A stretch of 64,000 bases of DNA from positions 369,525-433,524 of the forward strand of contig NZ_MOOY01000006.1 of NCBI RefSeq assembly GCF_001931685.1, written 5' to 3'. The DNA is from Pararhizobium arenae. Lineage in GTDB: Bacteria > Pseudomonadota > Alphaproteobacteria > Rhizobiales > Rhizobiaceae. The notes under the pieces are model-generated. The model was given only the letters and a program-made list of their open reading frames with translations. It did not search any database and had not been told where the DNA came from. The translations under genes were made by a program, and so were the position numbers. This document shows, one piece after another, positions 29,487 through 38,605 of this stretch (its first letter is position 1; the number at the start of each line of letters is the position of its first letter).

Positions 29487-30980
29487 TCAGAGAAGACCGC
29501 TTCGCTGGCACCAGTCCTTCAGAGGCGCAAGCGCTGGATGGGTCAGCGCCGTTTTCAGATAGCCAAAGGTGCGCGGCATGTGCTTCATGTAGCCGTGCTT
29601 GCCGTCGCGCTGCATCAGCCTGACCCATATGCCGACCAGCTTGCAGTTGCGCTGCGCCGACATGAGGTGCCAGTCCCGCAGGAAGGTTTCCTTATCGAAA
29701 TCCCCGTCTGCCTGCCGGTCCGCCATATAGGCGTCGAGCATGTCCGCCGTCAGCTGCTCTGAAATGGTAACGCGGGCGTCCTGGGTCAGCGAGGCCACGT
29801 CGTAGGCGGTCGGGCCGATCATAGCATCCTGAAAATCGATGAGGCCTATTCGCTTCACGCCGAAATCACGTTCACGCCAGATGATGTTGGGGGAATGGAA
29901 ATCGCGCAGCAGCAGGTTGGTTTCCGACGTTGCCAAAAGATCGATCAACATGTCCCAGACCGCAGCATAATCGTGACGTTCCGCATCCGATGCCGGTTCG
30001 CCGCGTTTCCATGGTAGGTACCAGTCGAGCAGCAAACGCGTTTCGATCTTCATTGCACGTCGATCGAAGTCCGGAACCGCGTGGACAATGCCATTTCCGA
30101 TCGCAATTTTCCGCTGAAACTTTTGCGCGTGTAATGACGCCAGCATGCGTGCGCTTTCGATGTAGCGCTCCGCAATCGGTTTGCCCTCAGCGTCTAAAAC
30201 GCCGTCGCGACCGAGATCCTCGATCAACAGGATCCCCGCTTCGAGATCGCTTTCATAGATTTCCGGTGCGCTAAAGCCCCTCGCGCGCAAATCCAGGTCG
30301 ATGGCGACGAAGGGAGTGCAATCCTCGGCGATATGCGCAAGCTGCTGGTAATATTTGCCGTCTTCGAGAATGGGACCGGGCTTGTGCCGCGCCGAATCCA
30401 TCAGGATCATCGGTTCTTTCTTGCCGACGACGACCGTCTCGTAGGCGCGTGCAGAGGCATCGCCGCTGAGATGTCTGCGCCGTGCTTCCGGAAGTCCACG
30501 CTCCTGTAGGAAGCGTCGAATGGATAAGCTCCGGTTGATCCGTGCGACGGTGGCTTCGGGCCCGGATATTTTGACGCGCCTGCCTTCACCTTCATGGGCA
30601 AAAGCAAACCATACGGTCGATTCCGGTAGAGATTCCTCGGCTCGCTCCGGCCATTCTACAAGCGCGATGCCATCGTTGAGCGCCTCGTCGAACCCGAGTT
30701 CATCAAGCTCGGAGGCATCCGCCAGGCGGTAAAGATCGAAATGAGCGGCAGCGATCCGCAGCGGGTAGCTCTGCACAAGAGTAAAGGTCGGACTTGGGAC
30801 CTCAAGATCATCGTCATCCGCAAGAGCGCGAAGGAGTGCCCTTGCCAAGGTGGATTTGCCGGCACCGAGATCGCCAGAGAGCGCCAGACAATCACCGGGC
30901 TTCACGGCAAGCGCCAAATCCTCGCCCAGCCGCCGGGTATCGGCTTCATCCTTTAAGAGGAGGGTGATGTCGGCCATCAT
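29487..30980 (-). CDS. tsaE: TsaE / AmgK-like phosphotransferase fusion
   Basis: A 497-residue bifunctional protein. Residues 1-140 are TsaE, the ATPase of the tRNA t6A37 synthesis complex: Walker A SGDLGAGKST (35-44), VPSPTFTLVQ, and HFDLYRL. Residues 150-497 are an aminoglycoside-phosphotransferase-fold kinase with LLRDFHSPNIIW (357-368) and LIDFQDAMIGP (380-390), like AmgK, which phosphorylates MurNAc/GlcNAc at C1. Stand-alone TsaE is about 150 residues. The start overlaps the sensor-kinase stop as ATGA. The following gene is MurU-like, which supports the AmgK assignment. The reading frame is intact across both halves. Confidence 0.93.
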   Translation of the reverse strand: MMADITLLLKDEADTRRLGEDLALAVKPGDCLALSGDLGAGKSTLARALLRALADDDDLEVPSPTFTLVQSYPLRIAAAHFDLYRLADASELDELGFDEALNDGIALVEWPERAEESLPESTVWFAFAHEGEGRRVKISGPEATVARINRSLSIRRFLQERGLPEARRRHLSGDASARAYETVVVGKKEPMILMDSARHKPGPILEDGKYYQQLAHIAEDCTPFVAIDLDLRARGFSAPEIYESDLEAGILLIEDLGRDGVLDAEGKPIAERYIESARMLASLHAQKFQRKIAIGNGIVHAVPDFDRRAMKIETRLLLDWYLPWKRGEPASDAERHDYAAVWDMLIDLLATSETNLLLRDFHSPNIIWRERDFGVKRIGLIDFQDAMIGPTAYDVASLTQDARVTISEQLTADMLDAYMADRQADGDFDKETFLRDWHLMSAQRNCKLVGIWVRLMQRDGKHGYMKHMPRTFGYLKTALTHPALAPLKDWCQRSGLL

Positions 30981-33454
30981 TCGGCGGCGGCAACCTTCGG
31001 CATTTCATTGGATGGAATCCGGCAGGTGACTTCCGTTCCCTCCCCCTCGCGGCTGCGGATGGAGACGGTGCCGTGATGCAGGCTGACGAAGCTTTCGACA
31101 ATGGAGAGGCCGAGGCCGGCTCCGCCGCGTGAACCATGGCTTTCGAAGCGGTTGAAGACCGTCTCGAGGATTTCCTGCGGAATACCCGAACCGCTATCGG
31201 TAACCGTGAAGACGAAATCGGTGCCTTCGCGATGGCACTTCAAACCAATAGTCGAGCCATCCGGCGCGAAATTGGCGGCGTTTGTCAGGAGCTTGATGAA
31301 AATCTGCTTCAGCCGTTGATGGTCTGCGACGAAACCTCCGAGCATATCCGGTGCGTCGATCCGGAGCGTGACACCGCTTTCCTGCAGGCGGTCGGCCATC
31401 TGGGCGGAAACTTCATCAAGGAAGTCCGTGAGATTGATTTCGGACAGATCGAGTTCAACGATGCCCGCATCGACTGTCGCGAGATCGAGAATATCGTTGA
31501 CGATGGTAAGAAGCAGCGACGAGGACGTGGAGATGTGGTCGACATACTCCGCCTGACGGTCTGTCAGCGTGCCAAAGGTCGGCGTCTTCAGGAGATCCGC
31601 GAAACCGATGATATTGGTCAGCGGAGATCGCAATTCGTAGGAAACATGCTGGACGAAATCGTTCTTGAGCGAATCGGCCTTTCGCAGCGCGTCGTTCTTT
31701 TCCGTCAGCGCTCGTTCCACGCGCACACTGTCTGTAATATTGACGAAGGTCAGCATTGTCTGGGCATTTGGAAGCGGAATGACGGCGAAATCCAGGATTA
31801 GCCCGGTTCGAAGTTCCAGAATACCTTGATAGGAGCTGCGCTCATCGTCGAAGCTGGTGATCAAATGGCCAAACCGCTTCCAGCCGTTCGGTTGATCGTA
31901 GGATGCAGCGCATGCCTGCTCGATGGCACGAATATGGGTACCGGGTTGCGCCTCGGTTTCGCTGATGCCCCAAAGAGCCCGAAACGCGGGATTGGACAGC
32001 TTGATGCGGCCATCCGGGCCGAACACCGCAACCCCTTCCGAGAGATGGTCGATAGTTTCGCCCTGCACCTGCAAAAGCGTATTGTAGCGCATCTCGAGAT
32101 CGACCTTCTCCGTCAGATTCTCGAAAACCCAGGTCGCGCCGCCTTGTGGCCGTGCGGTTGCGAAAACGCGCAGCGTCTGCCCGTTGGGCAGGTGCCAAAG
32201 GTCCGATTGCGTGTCGATCGCTTGGTAGACGGAAAGGGCGATTTCTTTCCACTGTTTCCAGTTGAGCTGTTCGGGCAGCTTGCCTGCGGCGCGCAGACGA
32301 TCCAGGATTTCGCCATTGTCGGGCTTGCGTTCAAGGAAGCCCATGTCCAGTTCCCAGAGGCGCTGGAACGCCTGATTGTAGAATTGCAGCCGCTGAGCGC
32401 CGTCGAAGGTTGCGACGGGGGTGGCCAGATGATCCAGCGTTTCCGCGTGGCTTTTCAGAGTCCTGTTCAGTTCCTCGCGCACGGCCTCGACATCGGAAAT
32501 ATTGGTGGCCATGCCTGCCGACCCGCCGACGGTGCGTGTGTCCACGACCTCAAAGAAGGTGCGGTTGCCGCGCACCACGGTCGAGACCTTTTCGCGAAAC
32601 GGCGTATCGTAGGTGCTGACGGCCCGAATCTTTTCCCGCGCAATCGTGGCCAGAAGCTCTTTGCCTTCCTTTACCGCGTCGCCGGGGTTCGCTGATTCAA
32701 CGGCGTGGCTGTAGGCTTCGTTTACCCAGACGAGCGCACCGTCCGCGCCTCGTACCCACACTGGCAGGTCAATTGCGTCGAGCAGGGTATGGAAGGAATT
32801 CAAGGCAGACTGGAGCCTGTCCCGCTCGAGTTTTGCTTCCGCCAGTTCCGCGCGCATGTTGTTGAGCGCGACGAAGCGCACAAAGGCGCGGCCTCCGGAA
32901 ACGCGCCCCTGTGCCTCCAGAATTTCGTTGCGGTGCGTCTCGACGATCAGGTCGAAGCTCTGGGCCTGTGACCGCAGCAGTTCTATCGCCTTTTCAAGGC
33001 CGGACGCTGACATGGGTTTTGCCCAGCGACCGAAGGCGAGGAATTCCCGTTCTTCCTGGGGGGCGCCGGTTTCGGGCGGCAATTGGCCGAGAAACTCAGG
33101 CTTGTTCGAAAGGCCATCCCAAATGACGATCCGGCGGTTTTTGTCAGCGATCAATGCCTGCAGCCGTGAAATGCGCTGGTTGGCATCGGCAAGCGCTGCA
33201 TTGAGTTCCCGGTTGTCGGCCTCCATGTTCCCGCGTTGGCGGATGAGCCAGATCGCGGAAATCATCGCGGCGGAAATGACGCCGATCAGAACCGAAAATG
33301 TGATCACTTCAGAGGAGCGAAACACGGAAGCGGTGAGGCCAGGGGTTTGCGCCAGAGCAGGGCTCGAAACGGCGGTCAATATCGAGCCAGCCGCCAATCG
33401 TCGCCAAAGACGTTTGAAACGTCCGCCAACGCGACTCGCTGAATCGTTTTCCAT
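30977..33454 (-). CDS. PAS-domain sensor histidine kinase (orphan)
   Basis: An 825-residue membrane histidine kinase. An N-terminal hydrophobic segment (VSSPALA) and a helix EVITFSVLIGVISAAMISAIWLI precede a coiled coil, then at least three PAS-like repeats (FHTLLDAIDLPVWV, LDHLATPVATFDG, IDHLSEGVAVFGP). The H-box has His603 in FVQHVSYELRSPLT; the ATPase has N-box LLTNAANFAP, G1 DSGSGIP and G2 GGAGLGLSIV. The start at 33454 follows GGGGA; the open frame extends 65 codons further without support. No response regulator is adjacent. It overlaps tsaE as ATGA. The signal is unknown. Confidence 0.87.
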   Translation of the reverse strand: MENDSASRVGGRFKRLWRRLAAGSILTAVSSPALAQTPGLTASVFRSSEVITFSVLIGVISAAMISAIWLIRQRGNMEADNRELNAALADANQRISRLQALIADKNRRIVIWDGLSNKPEFLGQLPPETGAPQEEREFLAFGRWAKPMSASGLEKAIELLRSQAQSFDLIVETHRNEILEAQGRVSGGRAFVRFVALNNMRAELAEAKLERDRLQSALNSFHTLLDAIDLPVWVRGADGALVWVNEAYSHAVESANPGDAVKEGKELLATIAREKIRAVSTYDTPFREKVSTVVRGNRTFFEVVDTRTVGGSAGMATNISDVEAVREELNRTLKSHAETLDHLATPVATFDGAQRLQFYNQAFQRLWELDMGFLERKPDNGEILDRLRAAGKLPEQLNWKQWKEIALSVYQAIDTQSDLWHLPNGQTLRVFATARPQGGATWVFENLTEKVDLEMRYNTLLQVQGETIDHLSEGVAVFGPDGRIKLSNPAFRALWGISETEAQPGTHIRAIEQACAASYDQPNGWKRFGHLITSFDDERSSYQGILELRTGLILDFAVIPLPNAQTMLTFVNITDSVRVERALTEKNDALRKADSLKNDFVQHVSYELRSPLTNIIGFADLLKTPTFGTLTDRQAEYVDHISTSSSLLLTIVNDILDLATVDAGIVELDLSEINLTDFLDEVSAQMADRLQESGVTLRIDAPDMLGGFVADHQRLKQIFIKLLTNAANFAPDGSTIGLKCHREGTDFVFTVTDSGSGIPQEILETVFNRFESHGSRGGAGLGLSIVESFVSLHHGTVSIRSREGEGTEVTCRIPSNEMPKVAAAE

Positions 33455-33824
33455 GATCATTTCCCCGCTCATACCGCACGCCGACGCGCGCGATTCAGTC
33501 GAATCAGCACGCTCACGTTTCAATAAACACCCCGGAGCGTGCCCCGACCTTGTCATCGACAAATCATCGCAATGCGTTACCCGCATCGCGAGCCACAGCG
33601 TTCTCTCGTCAGGATCAACGCCGACTTGTCTGTTGCCTGGTGCCGCCATCGTTCAACGGGCGGCTGAGTGTTTCGATTTGCGACGGTCCTGTCCGCATCA
33701 ATGTCGCGAATCGATACAAAAACCTTACCGCTTTGGGGATTCTGCGGGAAGACTTGCGGCAAAAAAGAAGAGGCGGCCTTGTCAAGGTCGCCTCTTCTAT
33801 ATGTTGTGGATTGTCGTGTCGATA
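33455..33824. other. spacer between ahcY and the sensor-kinase gene
   Basis: This 370-base spacer has no credible gene; plus-strand frames at 33550-33850 are unsupported. It contains the ahcY terminator at its right end and presumably the sensor-kinase promoter, for which I see no clear -35/-10 pair. Confidence 0.55.
33761..33798 (-). terminator. terminator after ahcY
   Basis: AGAAGAGGCGGCCTT and AAGGTCGCCTCTTCT pair over 15 bp with one G-T wobble around a GTC loop. On the minus strand the stem is followed by TTTTT, about 27 bases after the ahcY stop. Confidence 0.92.
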
Positions 33825-35225
33825 TTAATACCGGTAGTGTTCAGCCTTGAAGGGGCCCTGCGGCGTCACACCAATATAATTGGCCTGCTCCTCGGACAGC
33901 TCGGTCAACTTGGCACCCAGCTTGGCCAGATGAAGGCGCGCGACCTTCTCGTCCAGATGCTTCGGCAGGATGTGGACCTGCTTCGCGTACTCGCCCGCGC
34001 GGGTAAAGAGTTCCATCTGCGCCAGCACCTGATTGGTGAAGGAGGCGGACATCACGAAGGATGGATGGCCGGTCGCGTTGCCGAGGTTGAGGAGACGGCC
34101 CTCCGAAAGCAGGATCATGCGGTTGCCCTTCGGGAACTCGATCATGTCGACCTGCGGCTTGATGTTGGTCCACTTGAGATTGCGCAGCGCCGAGACCTGA
34201 ATCTCGTTGTCGAAGTGGCCGATATTGCCGACGATCGCCATGTCCTTCATCTCGCGCATGTGGTCCATGCGGATGACGTCCTTGTTGCCGGTCGTGGTGA
34301 TGAAGATGTCCGCGGAGGAAACGACATCCTCGAGCTGGACGACCTCATAGCCGTCCATAGCGGCCTGCAGGGCGCAGATCGGATCGACTTCCGTCACCTT
34401 GACGCGAGCGCCAGCGCCCGAAAGCGAGGCGGCCGAACCCTTGCCGACGTCGCCGTAACCGCAGACGACAGCAACCTTGCCGGCCATCATGACATCGGTA
34501 CCGCGGCGAATGCCGTCAACCAGCGATTCCTTGCAGCCGTACTTGTTGTCGAACTTCGACTTTGTGACGGAATCGTTGACGTTGATCGCGGGGAAGGGCA
34601 GGAGGCCCTTGGCATGCAGCTGGTAGAGACGGTTGACGCCGGTGGTCGTTTCTTCGGTCACGCCCTTGATGGCATCACGCTGCTTTGTAAACCAGCCGGG
34701 GGATGCTTCGAGGCGCTTCTTGATCTGAGCGAAAAGGATTTCCTCTTCTTCCGAGCCCGGATTCGACAAAACGTCCTCTCCGGCCTCGGCGCGGGCGCCG
34801 AGCAGGATGTACATGGTGGCATCGCCGCCATCATCGAGGATCATGTTGGAGAGACCACCGTCCGCCCATTGGAAGATCTTGTCGGTGTAATTCCAGTACT
34901 CTTCGAGGGTTTCACCCTTGACCGCGAAGACCGGGATGCCGCTGGCGGCAATAGCGGCGGCTGCATGGTCCTGGGTCGAGAAAATGTTGCAGGATGCCCA
35001 GCGAACCTCGGCACCGAGTGCAACCAGCGTCTCGATGAGAACGGCGGTCTGGATGGTCATGTGCAACGACCCGGTGATGCGCGCGCCCTTCAGGGGCTTT
35101 GCCGCACCAAATTCCTCGCGGCAGGACATAAGGCCGGGCATTTCAGTCTCGGCAATGGTGATTTCCTTGCGGCCAAAATCCGCAAGGCCGATGTCCGCGA
35201 CCAGATAATCGTTCGTGTTGCTCAT
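33825..35225 (-). CDS. ahcY: adenosylhomocysteinase
   Basis: A 466-residue NAD-dependent S-adenosylhomocysteine hydrolase, which recycles SAH to homocysteine and adenosine. [29 protein letters not shown] and the NAD-binding [15 protein letters not shown] are diagnostic, and the C-terminus PFKAEHYRY is conserved. The start at 35225 gives [15 protein letters not shown]; upstream Met codons in frame belong to the leader. The gene has its own promoter region with a strong palindrome and its own terminator. Confidence 0.97.
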   Translation of the reverse strand: MSNTNDYLVADIGLADFGRKEITIAETEMPGLMSCREEFGAAKPLKGARITGSLHMTIQTAVLIETLVALGAEVRWASCNIFSTQDHAAAAIAASGIPVFAVKGETLEEYWNYTDKIFQWADGGLSNMILDDGGDATMYILLGARAEAGEDVLSNPGSEEEEILFAQIKKRLEASPGWFTKQRDAIKGVTEETTTGVNRLYQLHAKGLLPFPAINVNDSVTKSKFDNKYGCKESLVDGIRRGTDVMMAGKVAVVCGYGDVGKGSAASLSGAGARVKVTEVDPICALQAAMDGYEVVQLEDVVSSADIFITTTGNKDVIRMDHMREMKDMAIVGNIGHFDNEIQVSALRNLKWTNIKPQVDMIEFPKGNRMILLSEGRLLNLGNATGHPSFVMSASFTNQVLAQMELFTRAGEYAKQVHILPKHLDEKVARLHLAKLGAKLTELSEEQANYIGVTPQGPFKAEHYRY

Positions 35226-35235
35226 GAGGGTCTCC

Positions 35236-35283
35236 GCGCTCTTGCGCCGCCGGGGCGTCATCGCCCACGTCAAAATGCAGCGC
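35236..35283 (-). promoter_or_regulatory. structured ahcY leader
   Basis: A GGGCG/CGCCC hairpin (35253-35266) lies inside an outer GCGCT/AGCGC pairing. It does not match the SAH or SAM-II riboswitch consensus as far as I can recall. The role is uncertain. Confidence 0.3.
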
Positions 35284-35353
35284 ATCAATGGTCTCTGCTT
35301 CCGGGTGAAAGCTTGCCATTTCTCTATCAGGAAACGTTTTATGGAGCAATGGT

Positions 35354-35375
35354 GATATAAAGAGGTCTTTATATC
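35354..35375. promoter_or_regulatory. 22-bp palindrome on the ahcY promoter, SahR-like operator
   Basis: GATATAAAGA and TCTTTATATC are perfect 10-bp arms around GG. The site covers the -10 region of the proposed ahcY promoter. Methionine-cycle genes of Proteobacteria can be repressed by the ArsR-family SAH sensor SahR; assignment of this site to SahR is inference. Confidence 0.6.
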
Positions 35376-35385
35376 TTTATGTCAA
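35356..35385 (-). promoter_or_regulatory. candidate ahcY promoter
   Basis: On the minus strand a perfect TTGACA (35385-35380) is followed at 17-18 bases by CTTTAT/TTTATA, inside the palindrome. The -10 is weak. Confidence 0.5.
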
Positions 35386-35387
35386 CG

Positions 35388-35657
35388 TCACATTTCTTCG
35401 CCGAACTTGTCGCCCACCAATGCATCCAGCGCATCCATGGCCTCCAGGGCTTGCGCTCCCTCGGCGGTAACGGAGATCGTGCTGCCGGTGCTGGCAGCGA
35501 GCATCATGAGACCCATGATCGACGTGCCGCCAACTGTCATGCCGTCCTTGGATACCTTGATTTCGGCATCGAAACCTTCAACGGTCTGGACAAATTTGGC
35601 CGAGGCGCGGGCGTGAAGCCCTCTCTTGTTAATGATCAGCAGTTCGCGCGACAGCAT
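35388..35657 (-). CDS. ptsH: HPr-family phosphocarrier (nitrogen-type PTS)
   Basis: An 89-residue HPr. Phospho-accepting His15 lies in NKRGLHARASAKF and the regulatory Ser46 in GGTSIMGLMML, so both the PTS histidine and the HprK-target serine are present. It follows the EIIA gene by 11 bases. An HprK homologue (36228-36689) is nearby. Alphaproteobacteria usually lack sugar PTS permeases, so it most likely acts in PTS-Ntr signalling (known for the group; not shown here). Confidence 0.93.
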   Translation of the reverse strand: MLSRELLIINKRGLHARASAKFVQTVEGFDAEIKVSKDGMTVGGTSIMGLMMLAASTGSTISVTAEGAQALEAMDALDALVGDKFGEEM

Positions 35658-35668
35658 GAAGTCCGGCT

Positions 35669-36070
35669 TTATTTTCCGCTCAGCACGCGGCTGGCAACGT
35701 TGATATATTTGCGACCGGCGTCGGAGGCTTCCTGCAAGGCCTTGTCCATGTCGCTTTCGGTACGAACGCCGGCAAGCTTGATCAGCATCGGCAGGTTCAC
35801 GCCGGCGATAACTTCCACGGTCCCGCTTTGCATCACGGAGATTGCCAGATTGGACGGTGTGCCGCCGAACATATCGGTCAGAATGATCACGCCATTACCC
35901 TGATCGGCGGAAAGCACCGCTTCAAGAATATCTTGCCGGCGCTGATCCATATCGTCTTCGGGGCCGATGCAGACCGTCTCGATTGCTTTTTGCGGTCCCA
36001 CGACATGCTCAAGGGCATGCCTGAACTCCTCAGCAAGCTTGCCATGGGTGACAAGCACAAGTCCGATCAT
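35669..36070 (-). CDS. manX: EIIA of the mannose family (PTS regulatory)
   Basis: A 133-residue EIIA-Man domain, with catalytic His9 in VLVTHGKLAEEF and the family segment VIILTDMFGGTPSNLA. The ATG at 36070 is chosen because the frame upstream has only non-homologous residues. No EIIB, EIIC or EIID genes are present, so it is a regulatory, not transport, protein. It is transcribed with ptsH; a GATAAT at 36115-36120 (minus strand) may be its -10, with no clear -35. Confidence 0.9.
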   Translation of the reverse strand: MIGLVLVTHGKLAEEFRHALEHVVGPQKAIETVCIGPEDDMDQRRQDILEAVLSADQGNGVIILTDMFGGTPSNLAISVMQSGTVEVIAGVNLPMLIKLAGVRTESDMDKALQEASDAGRKYINVASRVLSGK

Positions 36071-36227
36071 GGTGTTTTTGCTCCGACTGCATCTGCAAAA
36101 TATTTGATGGTCCAATTATCGCAATGCAGCAATTCCGTCCACCTTTTTGGGCTCGCCATCTTGGTCATGAAAAGGCGAAGTGCAAGTCAAAAATCCCAAA
36201 ACTTGTGCCACTCTTCTATTTTCGTCG

Positions 36228-36689
36228 TCAAATCATAAGGTTTCGAGGCAAAACTAACCGTAAAGCGTCGTAAGCCTGAAGGCCAGTTAGCAGCGGAAGC
36301 CGAACCAGCGGCAGGGTGGCCCCGTCCGGCAGCAGATAAGTTTCGTTCAAGGGGGGAAGCCGCTCGGTATCGGGGCTTCGCACGGGCAAAACCGCACAAT
36401 CGATGACCGCGGAACAAAGGGATGGCAAGGTCACAATCCCGCCCCCTCGAAGCTCCGCAATGTTTGCAATGGATGCGGGACGCCTGGCGACAAGGCGACC
36501 ATTGATCGAGGACACAAAGACCTGATCATCCGCCACGAGCGCGCTGAAACGCCCCTTGTCCGCAGCGGTCAGGAGGCACGACAGCGCGGTTGACGACTTG
36601 CCGCACCCGGACGGCCCGACAAACAGCAGTCCGCGACTGCCCAAGACGATAGCTGTTGCATGCACGTTGACGGCGTTTTGTCTCGTCAC
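36228..36689 (-). CDS. hprK: HPr kinase/phosphatase, short alphaproteobacterial form
   Basis: A 153-residue protein matching only the C-terminal catalytic domain of HprK; firmicute HprK is about 310 residues. Walker A is FVGPSGCGKSSTAL (residues 24-36). A conserved HprK-like region IANIAELRGGGIVTLP follows. The start codon overlaps the chvG stop as ATGA, linking the gene to the ChvG-ChvI two-component system. It probably phosphorylates HPr on Ser46. The short form is typical of the group rather than a truncation. Confidence 0.9.
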   Translation of the reverse strand: MTRQNAVNVHATAIVLGSRGLLFVGPSGCGKSSTALSCLLTAADKGRFSALVADDQVFVSSINGRLVARRPASIANIAELRGGGIVTLPSLCSAVIDCAVLPVRSPDTERLPPLNETYLLPDGATLPLVRLPLLTGLQAYDALRLVLPRNLMI

Positions 36690-38479
36690 GTATTCGGCTC
36701 GACCGGCAGGGAGAGCGTGAAGCGGGCGCCTTCTACCGCGCCTGTCTCCGGATCGATGATGTTTTCGGCGCGCAGGGTCCCGCCATGCGCCTCGGCGATC
36801 TGACGGGAAATGGAAAGCCCAAGCCCGGAATTCTGCCCAAAACCTTCGCTTGCCGGACGATCCGTGTAGAAGCGTTCGAAAATCCGATCGATATTCTCCG
36901 CCATGATGCCGGGACCGTTGTCCTCGACGATGACGACGCAGCGATTGCGAATACGTGTCAGCCGCACGATGATGCGGCCGCCTTCCTGGGGAACAAAGGA
37001 GCGGGCGTTTTCAATCAGGTTCGTAACGATCTGCCCGATACGCAGATCATGACCGATCACCCGGAAGCGCATTTTCGGATTGTCGCGGCGATCGATCACA
37101 AAGCTGATCATGACCGATTTCTTGGCCGCGTGGATTTGGCGCGATATGTCCACGAGATCGCCGAGCAGTTTTTCAAGGTCCACGGATCTGGAATCGCTAC
37201 GAGCGAGCTCGGCATCGAGTCGAGACGCATCCGAGATATCGGAGATCAGGCGATCAAGACGGCGGACGTCGTGCTGGATCACGTCCATCAGCCGCTTTTT
37301 GGAATCCTCGTTTCGCGCCAGGGGCAAGGTTTCGACGGCGCTGCGGAGCGATGTCAGCGGATTCTTGAGTTCATGGCTGACATCGGCAGCAAAACTTTCG
37401 ATGGCGTCGATACGGTCGTAGAGCGCGGTGGTCATTTCACGCAGCGCAACGGACAGATTGCCGATTTCGTCCTGCCGGATCGAGAAATCAGGAATTTCCT
37501 CACGCTCCTTGGCGCCGCCGCGTCGCACGCGAATGGCCGCGGCCGAAAGGCGGCGAAGGGGATTGGCGATGGTGCTCGAAAGAAGAAGCGACAGGATGAC
37601 GTTGACCAACGCGGCTACGCCGAAAACCCGGATGATCGCGAGGCGTTCGGCGTGCACGATCTTGTCGATATCGCCCGCTTGCGTCGACAGCAGCAACACC
37701 CCGAGAACGGCCCGGAAGCGCTGTACGGGCACCGCAACAGAGACGATGAGTTCACCCCTTTCCGTCACGCGGACGACAGCACCCCGAACGCCGGTCAGGG
37801 CATTCATCACCTCGGGATAGATCGAACCGTTTCCGCCCGGAGGCTCCTTGTAGAGCGGCAGATTGCCAGGCTGCAGGATGCGGTTGAACCAGGAATTGAG
37901 GTAGTCCGAAAAGCTTGTCGATTCCGGCTCGATCGGTGGCAGGTCGAAGCGTAAAACCTGTCCGCCCGTGTAAAGATGGCGGGAATCAAGCAGCAGATCG
38001 GCGTCGGCGTCGAAAAGGCGCGCGCGCGTGCGGGTTGGCGAGATCAGTCTTCTCAACACAGGAGCAACGCGCTCCTGATTGATCGGAAATTCAAGATCCT
38101 CGTCATTCGGCAGCGGCGTAATGCTCTGGCCGGCCTGCAGTTCCAGAAGTTTTTCAGGGTCGATCGTGATCGAGTTCGTATCGACAGAGGCGGAGGCTGC
38201 AATGGCGCCGGCGATGATTTCGCCCTGGGTCAGCAGGCTTTCCACGCGCGCATCGATCAGTCCCTCACGGAACTGGTTGAGGTACATGATGCCGCCGACG
38301 AGAACGACGAGCGCGACGAGGTTGAAGAAGACGATACGGCGCGTCAGGCTGGAAAAAACGGCATTGCCGAAGATGCGGCGGATCAGCGTAAAGGGATGCA
38401 CCCAGCGCCGTCCGGGGGCCAATTTCGCCTCCGGTTCATCCATATCCTTGTTTTGCAAGACTTCGACCAAGTCTCTCAA
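36686..38479 (-). CDS. chvG: two-component sensor histidine kinase ChvG (ExoS)
   Basis: A 597-residue membrane sensor controlling envelope, acid response and (in rhizobia) host-association genes. Transmembrane helices lie at about 48-66 and 282-303 and enclose a periplasmic domain; a HAMP region follows. The H-box has His369 in FAADVSHELKNPLTSLRSA and the ATPase has NLIENARSF, DNGPGI and GLGLSISR. The chvI regulator gene lies 126 bases upstream and hprK overlaps downstream, as in Agrobacterium and Sinorhizobium. Confidence 0.95.
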   Translation of the reverse strand: MRDLVEVLQNKDMDEPEAKLAPGRRWVHPFTLIRRIFGNAVFSSLTRRIVFFNLVALVVLVGGIMYLNQFREGLIDARVESLLTQGEIIAGAIAASASVDTNSITIDPEKLLELQAGQSITPLPNDEDLEFPINQERVAPVLRRLISPTRTRARLFDADADLLLDSRHLYTGGQVLRFDLPPIEPESTSFSDYLNSWFNRILQPGNLPLYKEPPGGNGSIYPEVMNALTGVRGAVVRVTERGELIVSVAVPVQRFRAVLGVLLLSTQAGDIDKIVHAERLAIIRVFGVAALVNVILSLLLSSTIANPLRRLSAAAIRVRRGGAKEREEIPDFSIRQDEIGNLSVALREMTTALYDRIDAIESFAADVSHELKNPLTSLRSAVETLPLARNEDSKKRLMDVIQHDVRRLDRLISDISDASRLDAELARSDSRSVDLEKLLGDLVDISRQIHAAKKSVMISFVIDRRDNPKMRFRVIGHDLRIGQIVTNLIENARSFVPQEGGRIIVRLTRIRNRCVVIVEDNGPGIMAENIDRIFERFYTDRPASEGFGQNSGLGLSISRQIAEAHGGTLRAENIIDPETGAVEGARFTLSLPVEPNT

Positions 38480-38561
38480 CTCCCGCCCGCGCGGTATTCT
38501 GGTTTATGGAGAAGCAGGCGCGTACCGCCGGCCCATCGGCGCGCGGAGCCCTATCATACTG

Positions 38562-38588
38562 CTGCGGCCGGCGCTATGCCAGCCGCAG
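38562..38588 (-). repeat. stem-loop between chvI and chvG
   Basis: On the minus strand CTGCGGCTGGC pairs with GCCGGCCGCAG over about 11 bp, with one G-T pair and a 5-base loop. No T-run follows, so it may set relative mRNA levels rather than terminate. Confidence 0.4.
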
Positions 38589-38605
38589 TTCCGTGGCCAT
38601 GGATG

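Noticed and set aside
35226..35353. SAH or SAM-II riboswitch in the ahcY leader
   Set aside because: There is a nested hairpin, but I cannot match the conserved core of either riboswitch class; kept only as a structured leader.
32856..35360. 834-codon plus-strand frame
   Set aside because: Runs antisense across the sensor-kinase gene and ahcY, both of which have clear domains; no homology-like features.
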